NCBI GenBank assembly: GCA_017311315.1
Contig: CM029669.1
Location: 10,379,698-10,443,697, forward strand
DNA from: Dendrocalamus latiflorus
Taxonomy: Eukaryota > Streptophyta > Magnoliopsida > Poales > Poaceae
DNA: 64,000 bases
Direction: 5' to 3'
Under the pieces are notes generated by a model. It worked only from the letters and a program-made list of their open reading frames with translations. It did no database searches and was not told the DNA's origin. Both the position numbers and the translations under genes were made by a program. Below, one piece after another: positions 54,233 through 63,991 of this stretch. Each line of letters opens with the position of its first letter. The first letter of the stretch is position 1.

Positions 54233-55631
54233 GGTAGCAACTTTATTTATATCTGTTAGGATACGGGTAGGCTACACTAGCACAAATTAAAATTTTCTAC
54301 CGTATAAACTAGAAAGCCATGCGAGTAAGAGATCATGCATCGTTACCACTAGACACGTAGTGCAGCGGAAGTAGAGTTGAAATAGCCGATTCAACAAAGA
54401 ACGCATCAGCGTAGTGGTAGTGGTAGTGGTCGATCATCCTCTGACCAACCGTCTCCTCCTCGCGATTGTCCTGATCAACGCCACAATCGTAGCAACGCTC
54501 CTACCGAGGTCCACACGTCCAGGGATGGAGCACCGTGCATCGGTGTGCTAACACCAGTGCATACGAAAGGAGATATGAGTGGTGACGGTTAGGATTTCGA
54601 CGGGTATGTTTTGGGATACCTCCCTCAGCCTTCGCACCTCTCCTTATGTAGCCTCCAATGGGATCCATATCCGATACGAATAGAAATCGAATCCCACTTG
54701 GAAACTATCATCCGGACCCTTATCGTTCCAGCCCAAGTGTGTGATCCTATAGGTTCATGTATATTTGGCCATGGGCCGAAAAACTCTTTTTCGACTCCAT
54801 AAGTCTATAGCGGTCCCTAACAAGACATAACGACTCCTAAAAATACATAAAGACCATATCAGATGAACCTATATAGTGTTTATATACCAATCCCTTTGCC
54901 TCGTGATACCAGATCAACCTCAAGGCGAGAAATGTACCATCTTATCATAGCTCGATTTTTCACTCGAACCTGTAGTGGATTACTTAGTTGTGATTGACTC
55001 CTCAACCACATTCGGCATGGCTATGCACTTTCTTAATCCATCCACATCGATGGACTCAGAGATATCTCTCTTGATATATAGGAGAGGCAAATTCTATCTT
55101 GATCACTCACATTTCTCTGCATGTTTCATAATAAATCTGAAAGCTATCTTTATAACCACCTAGTCACATAGTAGTGTTTAGTAACCCCTAAGTAGATAAT
55201 TGTACATGTAGGAAATAATGACAATATCAGATCTAAGAATCCTACATACACTATATATAAGATCAACTGATGACACTTAAAAATATAACAATTTTCACAG
55301 TGTCTCATGGTGAGTCAATTCAACATCATATCTCTAACATATTTTCACATTATTAATTTAATATCCCATATTCATGATTCGTGAAATATGATCATCAATC
55401 AATACATGTGCTGATCTGTGAATTATAATTGTCCCACATAATGATATAAGATCAAGGATAATTTAGAATAACATCACAACATGAATAAAGAGTTTTACGA
55501 ACAAGTCACATACTTGTTAATTAATATGAAAGACATTTATTTAAGAGACAAAATATCATATTATTCAAAAGATTATAAACATAGAAGTGATATAATCATC
55601 TTCATGATTGTCTCTAAGGCATATCACTACA
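54233..55631 (-). repeat. 5' LTR of the gypsy element
   Basis: About 1.4 kb. On the minus strand it starts TGTAGTGATATGCCTTAGAG, has a TATA-like TATATAAAC at about 54885-54893, and ends GTTGCTACC where the 3' copy has GTTGCTACA. Plus-strand ORFs in it are not genes. Confidence 0.75.
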
Positions 55632-56339
55632 ATATCGTCCAAAACCATACGTAAGTTTTTGTTACTCCATACCCTCTCTCACGAACAGCCCAAAAGGCAA
55701 AAGCCGAAACCAAAAAGAACAGGCCACTGCGGATGCTAGCTTTTGGCTACAGTTGATAGTTTTTGTCTATGTTTTTTAATATGGGTAACGGACGATGTAG
55801 ATACCGACTTAGATGATGTAGATGGTTTTAAACTCAGAAAACTGTCTAAAAACTCGTTTTAAGAAATCATTTCATTTTGTTTTGACTTTTGGAGAATTCA
55901 AATGACGAAAAACACGGAGCCTTCAACTGATGACATTCTATATGTTGTACATCATACTGAAGAAAGTGATGGCATCATTTGCCAATGGGAATATTGTATT
56001 CTTTCTTGCCTTTGTCATTATTTGAAGATTGATGCTGGTGGTGATGATGTTGTTGGAGTGTATCCCGTGAGAATGGGACACATATCCGGTGGAAATGGCT
56101 AAATATTACGAATATATGAAAATCATGTATGGAAGTTTTTCAAACAAATCTCCCACAAATACAAAAAAAAGACAAATACTCGGTGAAAAGGGATTTCACA
56201 CTGTTCACTAAGTATTCGTCTTTTTCACTTCTCGCAAATGCAATTAAATTCAATCTTGAAATCATTACTGTAGAAAAGGTCAGCATAGATAATTCAAAAA
56301 ACGTCATCATAGACGGTTTCATGAGCCATTTGAATTTAT
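55632..56339. other. Unassigned sequence left of CACTA repeats
   Basis: No gene is recognised. It may belong to the CACTA element's interior or be flanking DNA; I cannot find a left CACTA terminus. Confidence 0.35.
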
Positions 56340-57091
56340 AGATTAGTAATGACATGTGTTCATCGCAAGTAATAACATAGACAGTTTAAAAAAAACGTCT
56401 GCGATGTGTACGTATCCAAAACAGTTTTTAAAAATAACCATATATGATGTGTATGTATTACAGACGATTTTCAAATATAATTGTCTGTGATATCTACATA
56501 TCACAAACGACAAATAAAAAAATCGTCTGTGATGTGTTATCGTAGGCGGTTCTTTTTAAAAACTATTTGTGATATTACTAATCACCATTTTTAGTTTTTC
56601 ATATTTTCCCCATTCACTGGAAGTAGTACATATATATTTTATAATAATACTAATATAAGTAGTATCCTAGGTCCCTGTGAGACCCCGCATCTCCGCCCCG
56701 CTCTCGTTCCCCGCGGGGGGAGATAGGCCCCCTTCCCTGCCCCTGATGGGGAAATTTCATGCGGGGAAGTTGCAACCCCTATTTATGAATTGACTAACAA
56801 ATAGGGTTTTCGGTGACAATTAACCATGCTACTCGCATCTTTCCCCGCCATTAACTACCATAAACCCCATCTAAATGAAGAACTAACAAAAGAATATGGT
56901 TCAGATCATTAACCTAGGAATTCAAATGTCGAGAATGGCACAAACGGGAAACCCTTCTCTCTTCGTCAAATCTTCTTCTTCCTGCCTCTAGTTTCTTCCC
57001 TCCTTTCTTCTTGTCCCTGTGAGTCTGGAGATTTCTACCCCGGCAATGATATAATAAGATGTTAAAACATTGGATCTGTGTAACGATTTTC

Positions 57092-57093
<2 letters not shown>

Positions 57094-57186
<93 letters not shown>
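57094..57186. repeat. (TA)n microsatellite, left of the Micron-like element
   Basis: About 93 bases of uninterrupted TA repeat. A YIYIYI open frame here is an artefact. Confidence 0.98.
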
Positions 57187-57190
<4 letters not shown>

Positions 57191-57559
57191 AATACTTTTT
57201 ACTCCCGAGTGTAATTACATCCACCTCTAATATACCACCTAAACAAACTTGAAATACTCCTTTATCACTTTAGGTATACTCATATACTAATTATAAGATA
57301 CTCCAATGTGAACCACACGAAAAAATTGCTAGGAAGTCCATAGTTTTTAGCGTATTTTATAAATACATTTATATACGTACATAAAAATGAGTATGTCAAA
57401 AAAATATGCATACCACCTCTGAAAAATTGTTCATACCACCTATATAGTCTTAAATACTCGTATACTACACGTACATACTCCCCGTTACGCGAGATACTAC
57501 CTATGTTGTGAGATACGACATAGGGTGTAATTACACCTGGGAGTAGAAAAGAGGCTTCC
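57187..57559. mobile_element. Micron-like MITE inserted in a (TA)n tract
   Basis: A 373 bp non-coding body lies between two (TA)n tracts. Near its ends are inverted repeats TACTCCCGAGTGTAATTACA and TGTAATTACACCTGGGAGTA. Internal ATACCACCT repeats are frequent. This layout matches what I recall of the rice Micron family, which targets TA microsatellites. It is nested inside the CACTA-type element. Confidence 0.72.

Positions 57560-57651
<92 letters not shown>
57560..57651. repeat. (TA)n(GT)n compound microsatellite
   Basis: About 19 bases of TA repeat followed by about 73 bases of GT repeat, on the right flank of the Micron-like element. Confidence 0.98.
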
Positions 57652-57652
<1 letters not shown>

Positions 57653-58030
57653 TCTGCTGGCCGTTTGTTTCATTCATCTGTGCTATATACGTGATGTAGC
57701 TTGTTTTCAGATGGCATGACTAGCATATCCTGAGACTAACTGAAAAATGGCAAATAAAATTGCTGTTGAAATAGCTATCACAGACGATTTGGTGTTGCAA
57801 ACCGTCTGTAATATGAACGATATCACAAACGGCCTTTGTTATTAACCGTCTGTGATATTGTGTATATCACAGACGGTTCGGAACACCGAACCGTCTGTGA
57901 TATACACAATATCACAGACGGTTTTTTCCTCAAAAACCGTCTGTGATAACCACCCATTATCATTGACACATAAACACAGACGGTTCAGGAACCGTCTGTG
58001 ATAGGACTGTCTGTAGTAGTGCTTTCTTCT

Positions 58031-59095
58031 TGTTGGAAAGTAATCTATACTTGTCAAGCAATAGGGTGTTAGGATCCTGATGCAATCAGTATCAGATCAA
58101 AATTAGTTAGTTTGTTTTCTTTATTAGGCTTTTCTTATTTAAGTTATTTCATAGATACATCTATATATGTACTATAAATATTAACCTCTAGGTTGAGAAA
58201 AGAGAGAAAAAATATTGCAAAACAGTTACTGTAATAAAGCTCTCATGTGTTTTTGTGCGTGTGTGTTCTAAAAGAGAAAACATGTACAAGTTTTCTTCTG
58301 AAACTAGATCACTAATTAGTATCAGAACCAAGCGACTTTGGCGAGAGGAAGAAGCAACGGCTGTGTGTACGGCTAGAAGCTTGGAAATTAACCAAGACGT
58401 ACGGTCGGATGACGAATTCTTGACGTCATGTTGCAGCCTGCAAAGCTAGCTTGCAATTGATCCAATCGAGATCTCTTCACAGCTGGCTTGCGGGAATTGA
58501 TGGTTGCGTGCCAAGGCTGAGTACGTGGCGTCCGTGCTCGAGGCACATGTACCAGGAGATGGCGCGCATCAACGCCGGCACAGTCAGTGGCATTCAACCC
58601 AAGATCAGCTAGGGGAGGACGGCGCTAGTGAGTCGACAGGGGACGAGTGGCTGGTGCGCTGGGCATGGGCTTATGGCACAAGTTGCTGTGGCAGGGCGTA
58701 GAGCTCGGGCGGCACTTAGCAGAAAAGTAAGACTGTGTCTAGTTCGCCGAAGAGAATATGTGAGACATCGAAGAGATGTGCTTAGTGTCCTGAATCGAGT
58801 CTATGAAGTTTAGTTCGGAGAATTAAAGAGATGTGTTTGCTCTTCTGTCTTAAGTATAAGTTGGGTACGTTGTAATTTAGATTGACTGCCTCAACGAGTT
58901 AAAGTCTTTGCGTGTAGATGGATGTGCACCAGTAGTTTTATGTTCCTGCATGCAGCTATATATTTAGTTTATATGTAGATCGCTTCATATGGAGGTGCAG
59001 CTGGTAGTTTAGATTATACGTTGAGTTTAAACTAAGAGAAGACAAGTCTAGATTAGGGGAAATTATTGGAAAGTAATCTAGACTTGCCAAGTAAT
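58031..59095 (+). mobile_element. Small TRIM-type LTR element, 3' LTR interrupted
   Basis: A probable 5' LTR (58031-58311, TGTTGGAAAG...CTAGATCA) is followed by a near-match to the tRNA-Met primer site (TTAGTATCAGAACC, 58316-58329). Then come about 730 bases without recognisable protein, a PPT (AGGGGAAA, about 59055-59062) and the first 32 bases of a second LTR (TATTGGAAAGTAATCTAGAC, 59064-59095). At 59096 a copia LTR starts, so the rest of this LTR should lie beyond that element. Short ORFs (e.g. 58504-58701) show no family resemblance. Confidence 0.65.
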
Positions 59096-59869
59096 TGTTA
59101 GAAAATGGCCCAATGAGCGAGGCCCATTTTCACGAATCCCAAAGCATGCATGGTTAGTACCATATTGCTAAGGTAGGGGGAGGGAGACCAATTTATAAGG
59201 TGGAGTCCTCCCCACTCCTTGAATATGGAAAGAGATGGTATGAGGATGGCTCTGTCTAGTCACACACACGCGCACGCACGCGCGCGCGTACTTGCGTATT
59301 TTCGCGTGAAAATCGCGTGACTTGTGACTTGCGACGCGCGACCGTGTCGTGACGTGGCGCGCCGCGTGGCAGACCAAGTTCATCTTTATTTTTTGCTAAA
59401 CTCTGCACGCACCACTATCTCCCTGATTGAATGAGATTCAAACAGTTGAATGAGGCAGTTACTAGTCAATTTGCACTGCTTAATTTGTGATTTGATGAGG
59501 CAGTTACCAGTGCATAATTCTGTTTAAACGCAGCAGTTACTAGTGAGTAGTAACAGCAGCGCCCTTAAAAGGGCCTGGAGACGTCCAGGAAAAAAAAAGA
59601 ATTTTGGCACCTCCATTCTGTCTCTACTTTCTGCTCTGCGATCTTGTGCTGTGGTATTGTGCCGCAAGAACTTCGTCGACTCTTCTTCCCGGCGTGCACC
59701 GTGAAGAAGAGGAGCGGTATCTCCGGACTTTTGCTGTCGTGAAGACCTGCACGGGGGCGGCAATAAGGTTTCTGGGCAGCGCAACTGCGCGACCGCTCAC
59801 TGCACTGCGACACCTTCGTTCTGCACTGCGTCAAGCCTGCGCGGCTTCCTATTCTTCATCAGACTAACA
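59096..59869 (+). repeat. 5' LTR of the copia element
   Basis: 774 bp with TGTTAG...CTAACA ends (perfect 6-base inverted termini). U3 holds three near-identical GCAGTTACTAGT boxes (59455, 59500, 59533), upstream of a TTAAAAGGG TATA-like sequence at about 59565. An alternating CACACACGCGCACGCACGCG tract is at about 59262-59290. ORFs over the LTR are shadows. Confidence 0.82.
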
Positions 59870-60075
59870 AGTAAGTCGTTCGTGCGCACGTTCGACTTTG
59901 TCACTGTTTTGTTTTCTTGTGTAATTTCTGAAGTATGATGAATAGCTTGCTGTTAGGTGTGAGTTTTGCATCATTAGTTTATTATTTCTGTCTCCTAATA
60001 AAACTTGGAATTAAAATATTGCCTATATTTTCATCAATCCAGAAACCTTATTGTGAATTTTGTTGCAATACAGAA
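59870..60075 (+). other. Leader between copia LTR and gag, possible intron
   Basis: The canonical TGGTATCAGAG primer site is absent right after the LTR; the sequence is AGTAAGTCGTTCG. CAA/GTAAGT at 59871 is a perfect donor match and TTGCAATACAG ending at 60073 a plausible acceptor just before the gag ATG, so a 203-base leader intron is possible. Confidence 0.4.
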
Positions 60076-62946
60076 ATGGCTAATGCTTCTGATGCGATGA
60101 AACCTGAGAGGTTTTCTGGTCAGAACTTTCGTAGATGGCAGACTAGAGTCAAGTTTTGGCTCATGTCTTTGGGGCTGTGGTGGGTTATCCACCCACAGTA
60201 TCCATTTACGATTGAGCAGTATATGCAGTTTGAGGCTGCGAACAATACTGCTCTTGGCTGCATTCTAACTGTTCTGGCAGATCAGCTCTATGATGTGTAC
60301 ATGGACTACAAGTCCGCCACAGAGTTGTGGGATGCACTAGAGCAAAAATATGCGGAGGCAGAGGCAGGTCGCTGGCTCTACATATGTGAGCAATTTTTCG
60401 ACTTTAGCATGGATGAGGCTAAGTCCATAGTTGGACAAGCTCATGACCTCCAGCTACTAGTCGGTGAGATTGCGCACTTGGGGTGTGTGTTGCCTCCAAA
60501 GTTTGTGGCTGCGGGCATTGTTGCTAAACTCCCTGCCTCTTGGAGGGATTTTGCTACTAGCTTGAAACATAAGAGGGAAGAGATTTCTGTTGAGGATCTC
60601 ATTGCGGCCCTCGATGTGGAAGAAAAAGCAAGAGCAAAAGATGCACCTAGCACATCTGGCCAGAACAATGCAAATGTCATACAGAGAAAGACTGTTGCTA
60701 AGAAGTACAAATCCAACAAACCGAACAAGACAACTAGTTTTAAGAAGAAAACTGAGAAAAAGGATTTGAAGGACATCACCTGCTTTGTGTGCGGTAAAGA
60801 CGGTCATATGGCGAAGGACTGTCGTTTCCGCAAAATCAGAGATGGTGAACAGCCTAAGAAGAAGGCTGTTAACGTGACCATAGGCGAGGCCTCGACTTCA
60901 GGAGGGTATGGTAATTCACCTGTTGTCTTTTCAGCTTGTCAATCCACTGATTGGTGGGTTGATACTGGAGCTAATGTTCACGTATGTTCTGATATTTCCT
61001 TGTTTTCCTCTTATCAGGCAGCAGGGGCTTCCTCCGTCCTAATGGGAAACGGGTCGCATGCTTCTGTTCTTGGTGTTGGCACGGTGGATCTGAAGCTTAC
61101 TTCAGGGAAGATTGTCCACTTGAAGAACGTACAGCATGCGCCTACAATAAAAAATAACCTCGCTAGTGGTTCTCTCCTATGTAGGGATGGTTATAAGCTA
61201 GTTTTTGAGTCAAATAAAATTGTAATGTCTAAGTTCGGAAAATTTGTTGCTAAAGGCTATGAGAGCGGAGGCTTGTTCCGCCAAAGTATCTTAGAGTCTT
61301 GTTATAATTTGAATATTGCAACTGGTTCAAATAAATGTGAGGCAAATATTTGGCATTCTCGTTTCTGTCATATTGGTTTTGATAGTATTGCTAGAATGTC
61401 CAGATTAGATTTAATTCCAAGATGTGAAATTGTCAAAGGATCAAAGTGCCAGTCCTGTGTGCAAGCAAAGCAACCTCGAAAACCCTTTAAGGGATTAGAG
61501 GATGAAAAGGACTTGGCACCTTTAGATCTTATTCATTCAGATTTGTGTGAAATGAATGGATTATTGACAAAAGGAGGCAAAAGATATTTTCTAACTTTTA
61601 TTGATGATGCAACACGCTACTGCTATGTGTATTTGCTGAAAACTAAGGATGAAGCTTTAAACTACTTTAAAACTTATAAGGCCGAGGTTGAGAACCAACT
61701 AGAAAAGAAAATAAAAAGATTGAGGTCTGATCGTGGAGGAGAGTATGTCTCTCATGAATTCTCTCAATTCTGTTCTGAGCATGGAGTAGTCCATGAATTT
61801 ACTCCACCATATTCACCCCAATCAAACGGGGTAGCTGAAAGGAAAAACCGGACACTGACAGATTTGGTTAATGCCATGTTAGAGAGTGCCGGTATGCCTA
61901 AGGCATGGTGGGGGGAAGCTATTCTAACAGCAACTTTCGTCCTAAACAGAGTAATCACTAAAAAGAGTGAGATTACTCCGTATGAGGGATGGAAGGGGAG
62001 AAAACCTAATATTAATTTTCTGCGAACTTGGGGGTGTTTGGCAAAAGTCAATATACCATTGCAGAAAAAGAGAAAACTTGGACCAAAAACAGTCGATTGT
62101 ATTTTTCTAGGATATGCACAAAATAGCACGGCCTATAGATTTTTAGTAGTTAAATCAGAAACTCCTGAGATTATTGCTAATACAATAATGGAGTCTAGAG
62201 ATGCTTCATTCTTTGAGAATATCTTTCCTATGAGAACAGCAGGCAGTACTTCACGAACAGAGAATGTTCAAACTGATAATATTGAAAATGAGAATAATCA
62301 AACTTCTGAACTTCCCACCATTTCTGAACCAATATGTGATATCCCTGAGGAGGATAACAATCTAGTCGCAGAAGCTCCTCGCAGGAGCAAGAGACAAAAG
62401 GTTGAGAAAACCTTTGGTGACGACTTTATTGTATACCTCGTGGATGATGTGCCAAAGACTCTTTCAGAGGCTTATGCATCTCCTGATGCTGAGTATTGGA
62501 AAGAGGCAGTCCGTAGCGAGATGGACTCTATCATGGCTAATGGGACTTGGGAGATCACGGATCGTCCTATCGGGTGTAAACCTGTAGGATGTAAGTGGAT
62601 CTTTAAAAAGAAACTAAGGCCTGATGGAACAATTGAGAAGTACAAGGCAAGACTTGTGGCCAAGGGTTACACCCAGAAAGAGGGAGAAGATTTCTTTGAT
62701 ACCTATTCTCCTGTCGCCAGATTAACTACCATCAGAGTGCTCCTTGCGTTAGCATCTTCCTATGGTCTACATGTTCATCAAATGGACGTGAAGACAGCTT
62801 TCCTTAATGGAGAGTTGGAGGAAGAAATCTATATGGATCAACCGGATGGTTTTGTGATTTCTGGACAGGAAAATAAAGTATGCAGATTATTGAAATCTTT
62901 GTATGGTCTAAAACAAGCACCAAAACAAATGGCACAAAAAGTTTGA
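60076..62946 (+). CDS. Copia gag-pol: Gag, protease, integrase, first part of RT
   Basis: I take ATG 60076 (MANASDAMKPERFSGQNF) as the start because Gag homology begins there; the frame is open back to 59935. Gag capsid (RWQTRVKFWLMSLGLWW) is followed by a zinc knuckle CFVCGKDGHMAKDC near residue 236. The protease has DTGA at 296. The integrase has an H/C zinc site (WHSRFCH near 426, CQSC near 458) and the catalytic triad D489, D552, E588. RT begins near residue 830 (TWEITDRPIG, KWIFKKK) and has MDVKTAFLNGELEEE. The frame ends at 62946 in MAQKV* because of one extra base in the A-rich run near 62926-62930; the reading continues one frame over. This is an autonomous-type copia element disabled by a single-base change. 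Confidence 0.9.
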   Translation: MANASDAMKPERFSGQNFRRWQTRVKFWLMSLGLWWVIHPQYPFTIEQYMQFEAANNTALGCILTVLADQLYDVYMDYKSATELWDALEQKYAEAEAGRWLYICEQFFDFSMDEAKSIVGQAHDLQLLVGEIAHLGCVLPPKFVAAGIVAKLPASWRDFATSLKHKREEISVEDLIAALDVEEKARAKDAPSTSGQNNANVIQRKTVAKKYKSNKPNKTTSFKKKTEKKDLKDITCFVCGKDGHMAKDCRFRKIRDGEQPKKKAVNVTIGEASTSGGYGNSPVVFSACQSTDWWVDTGANVHVCSDISLFSSYQAAGASSVLMGNGSHASVLGVGTVDLKLTSGKIVHLKNVQHAPTIKNNLASGSLLCRDGYKLVFESNKIVMSKFGKFVAKGYESGGLFRQSILESCYNLNIATGSNKCEANIWHSRFCHIGFDSIARMSRLDLIPRCEIVKGSKCQSCVQAKQPRKPFKGLEDEKDLAPLDLIHSDLCEMNGLLTKGGKRYFLTFIDDATRYCYVYLLKTKDEALNYFKTYKAEVENQLEKKIKRLRSDRGGEYVSHEFSQFCSEHGVVHEFTPPYSPQSNGVAERKNRTLTDLVNAMLESAGMPKAWWGEAILTATFVLNRVITKKSEITPYEGWKGRKPNINFLRTWGCLAKVNIPLQKKRKLGPKTVDCIFLGYAQNSTAYRFLVVKSETPEIIANTIMESRDASFFENIFPMRTAGSTSRTENVQTDNIENENNQTSELPTISEPICDIPEEDNNLVAEAPRRSKRQKVEKTFGDDFIVYLVDDVPKTLSEAYASPDAEYWKEAVRSEMDSIMANGTWEITDRPIGCKPVGCKWIFKKKLRPDGTIEKYKARLVAKGYTQKEGEDFFDTYSPVARLTTIRVLLALASSYGLHVHQMDVKTAFLNGELEEEIYMDQPDGFVISGQENKVCRLLKSLYGLKQAPKQMAQKV

Positions 62947-62974
62947 CAAAACTTTAACATCCGCTGGCTTTGTT

Positions 62975-63991
62975 GTGAATGAAGCTGATAAATGTGTGTA
63001 TTATCGTTATGGTGGGGGTCAAGGAGTTATCTTATGTCTGTATGTAGATGACATACTTATATTTGGAACAAATACTGCCTTAATTGACGAGGTCAAATCT
63101 TTCTTATCTCGGTGTTTTGATATGAAAGACTTGGGAGAGGCAGATGTTATTCTGAATATTAAATTGATCAAAAGCAAGGATGGGATTACTTTGAATCAAT
63201 CCCATTATGCTGAGAAAATATTAAGCCGGTTTGGTTTTGAAAACTGTAAAGTTTCACCAACACCCTATGATGCGAGTATTAAGCTTCGAAAGAACCAGGG
63301 GTTAGGAAAAGATCAATTAAGATATTCACAAATTATTGGGTCACTAATGTATTTAGCTGGTGCCACAAGACCTGACATTTCATTTGCTGTGAGCAAATTA
63401 AGTCGGTTTACTTCTAACCCAGGAGATGATCACTGGGAGGCACTTGAAAGAGTGTTGCGTTACTTGAGAGGCACAACATCTTTTGGAATACATTATACTG
63501 GACACCCTTCTGTATTAGAAGGATTCAGTGACTCCAATTGGATCTCTGATGCAGATGAGATCAAAGCTACAAGTGGTTATGTATTCACTTTAGCTGGTGC
63601 TGCAGTTTCATGGAGGTCTTGCAAACAGACCATATTGACGAGGTCAACCATGGAAGCAGAACTAGTAGCACTTGATACAGCCACAGTTGAGGCTGAATGG
63701 CTGAGAGAACTTCTATTGGACTTGCCATTGGTTGAGAAACCAATACCTGCAATCCTGATGTACTGTGATAATCAAACAGTGTTGGCCAAAGTCACAAGTG
63801 CAAAGGATAATATGAAGTCCTCTAGACATGTGAAGCGTAGGCTTAAATCTGTCAGAAAACTGAGAAACTCCGGAGTAATTGCTGTGAACTATATTCATAC
63901 TGAGAAAAATCTGGCAGACCCTTTTACAAAGGGGTTAGCACGGAAAGCGATTTCTGTTGCGTCTATGGACATGGGAATGAGGCCCATTTAA
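62975..63991 (+). CDS. Copia pol, remaining RT and RNase H (after frameshift)
   Basis: Continues pol: LYVDDILIFGTN catalytic motif (about 63039-63074), GSLMYLAGATRPDISF, then RNase H with FSDSNWISD near 63525, TRSTMEAELVAL and CDNQTVL, ending MDMGMRPI* at 63991. Homology actually begins at about 62935, upstream of the first Met. It has no further disruption. Confidence 0.9.
   Translation: MNEADKCVYYRYGGGQGVILCLYVDDILIFGTNTALIDEVKSFLSRCFDMKDLGEADVILNIKLIKSKDGITLNQSHYAEKILSRFGFENCKVSPTPYDASIKLRKNQGLGKDQLRYSQIIGSLMYLAGATRPDISFAVSKLSRFTSNPGDDHWEALERVLRYLRGTTSFGIHYTGHPSVLEGFSDSNWISDADEIKATSGYVFTLAGAAVSWRSCKQTILTRSTMEAELVALDTATVEAEWLRELLLDLPLVEKPIPAILMYCDNQTVLAKVTSAKDNMKSSRHVKRRLKSVRKLRNSGVIAVNYIHTEKNLADPFTKGLARKAISVASMDMGMRPI

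Larger units (their letters stand above)
53231..55631 (-). mobile_element. Internally deleted Ty3/gypsy element
   Basis: On the minus strand: a full 5' LTR (55631 to 54233), a gag fragment (54232-53654) and only the last 423 bp of the 3' LTR (53653-53231). LTR termini are TGTAG...CTACA (the last base pair pair of the 5' LTR copy is changed). Flanking ATAT on both sides (53227-53230 and 55632-55635) may be a reduced target duplication. Pol and about 1 kb of LTR are deleted. Confidence 0.74.
56340..58021. mobile_element. CACTA-type element fragment with subterminal repeats
   Basis: The right terminus reads CTGTCTGTAGTAGTG at 58007-58021, i.e. CACTACTACAGACAG inward. Inside it ATCACAGACGGTT / AACCGTCTGTGAT repeats occur in both orientations (57776-58010). 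More diverged ACAGACGAT / ATCGTCTGTGAT copies lie at 56370-56590. Such subterminal arrays bind the element's transposase in CACTA (En/Spm) elements. No transposase gene is present, so it is non-autonomous or truncated. The left end is not identified. Confidence 0.68.

Noticed and set aside
55620..55640. CACTACA as a possible left end of the CACTA-type element
   Set aside because: It is the terminal bases of the gypsy LTR (TGTAGTG on the minus strand) and does not match CACTACTACAGACAG beyond six bases.
57070..57252. 60-codon ORF of repeated Tyr-Ile
   Set aside because: Direct translation of the (TA)n microsatellite.
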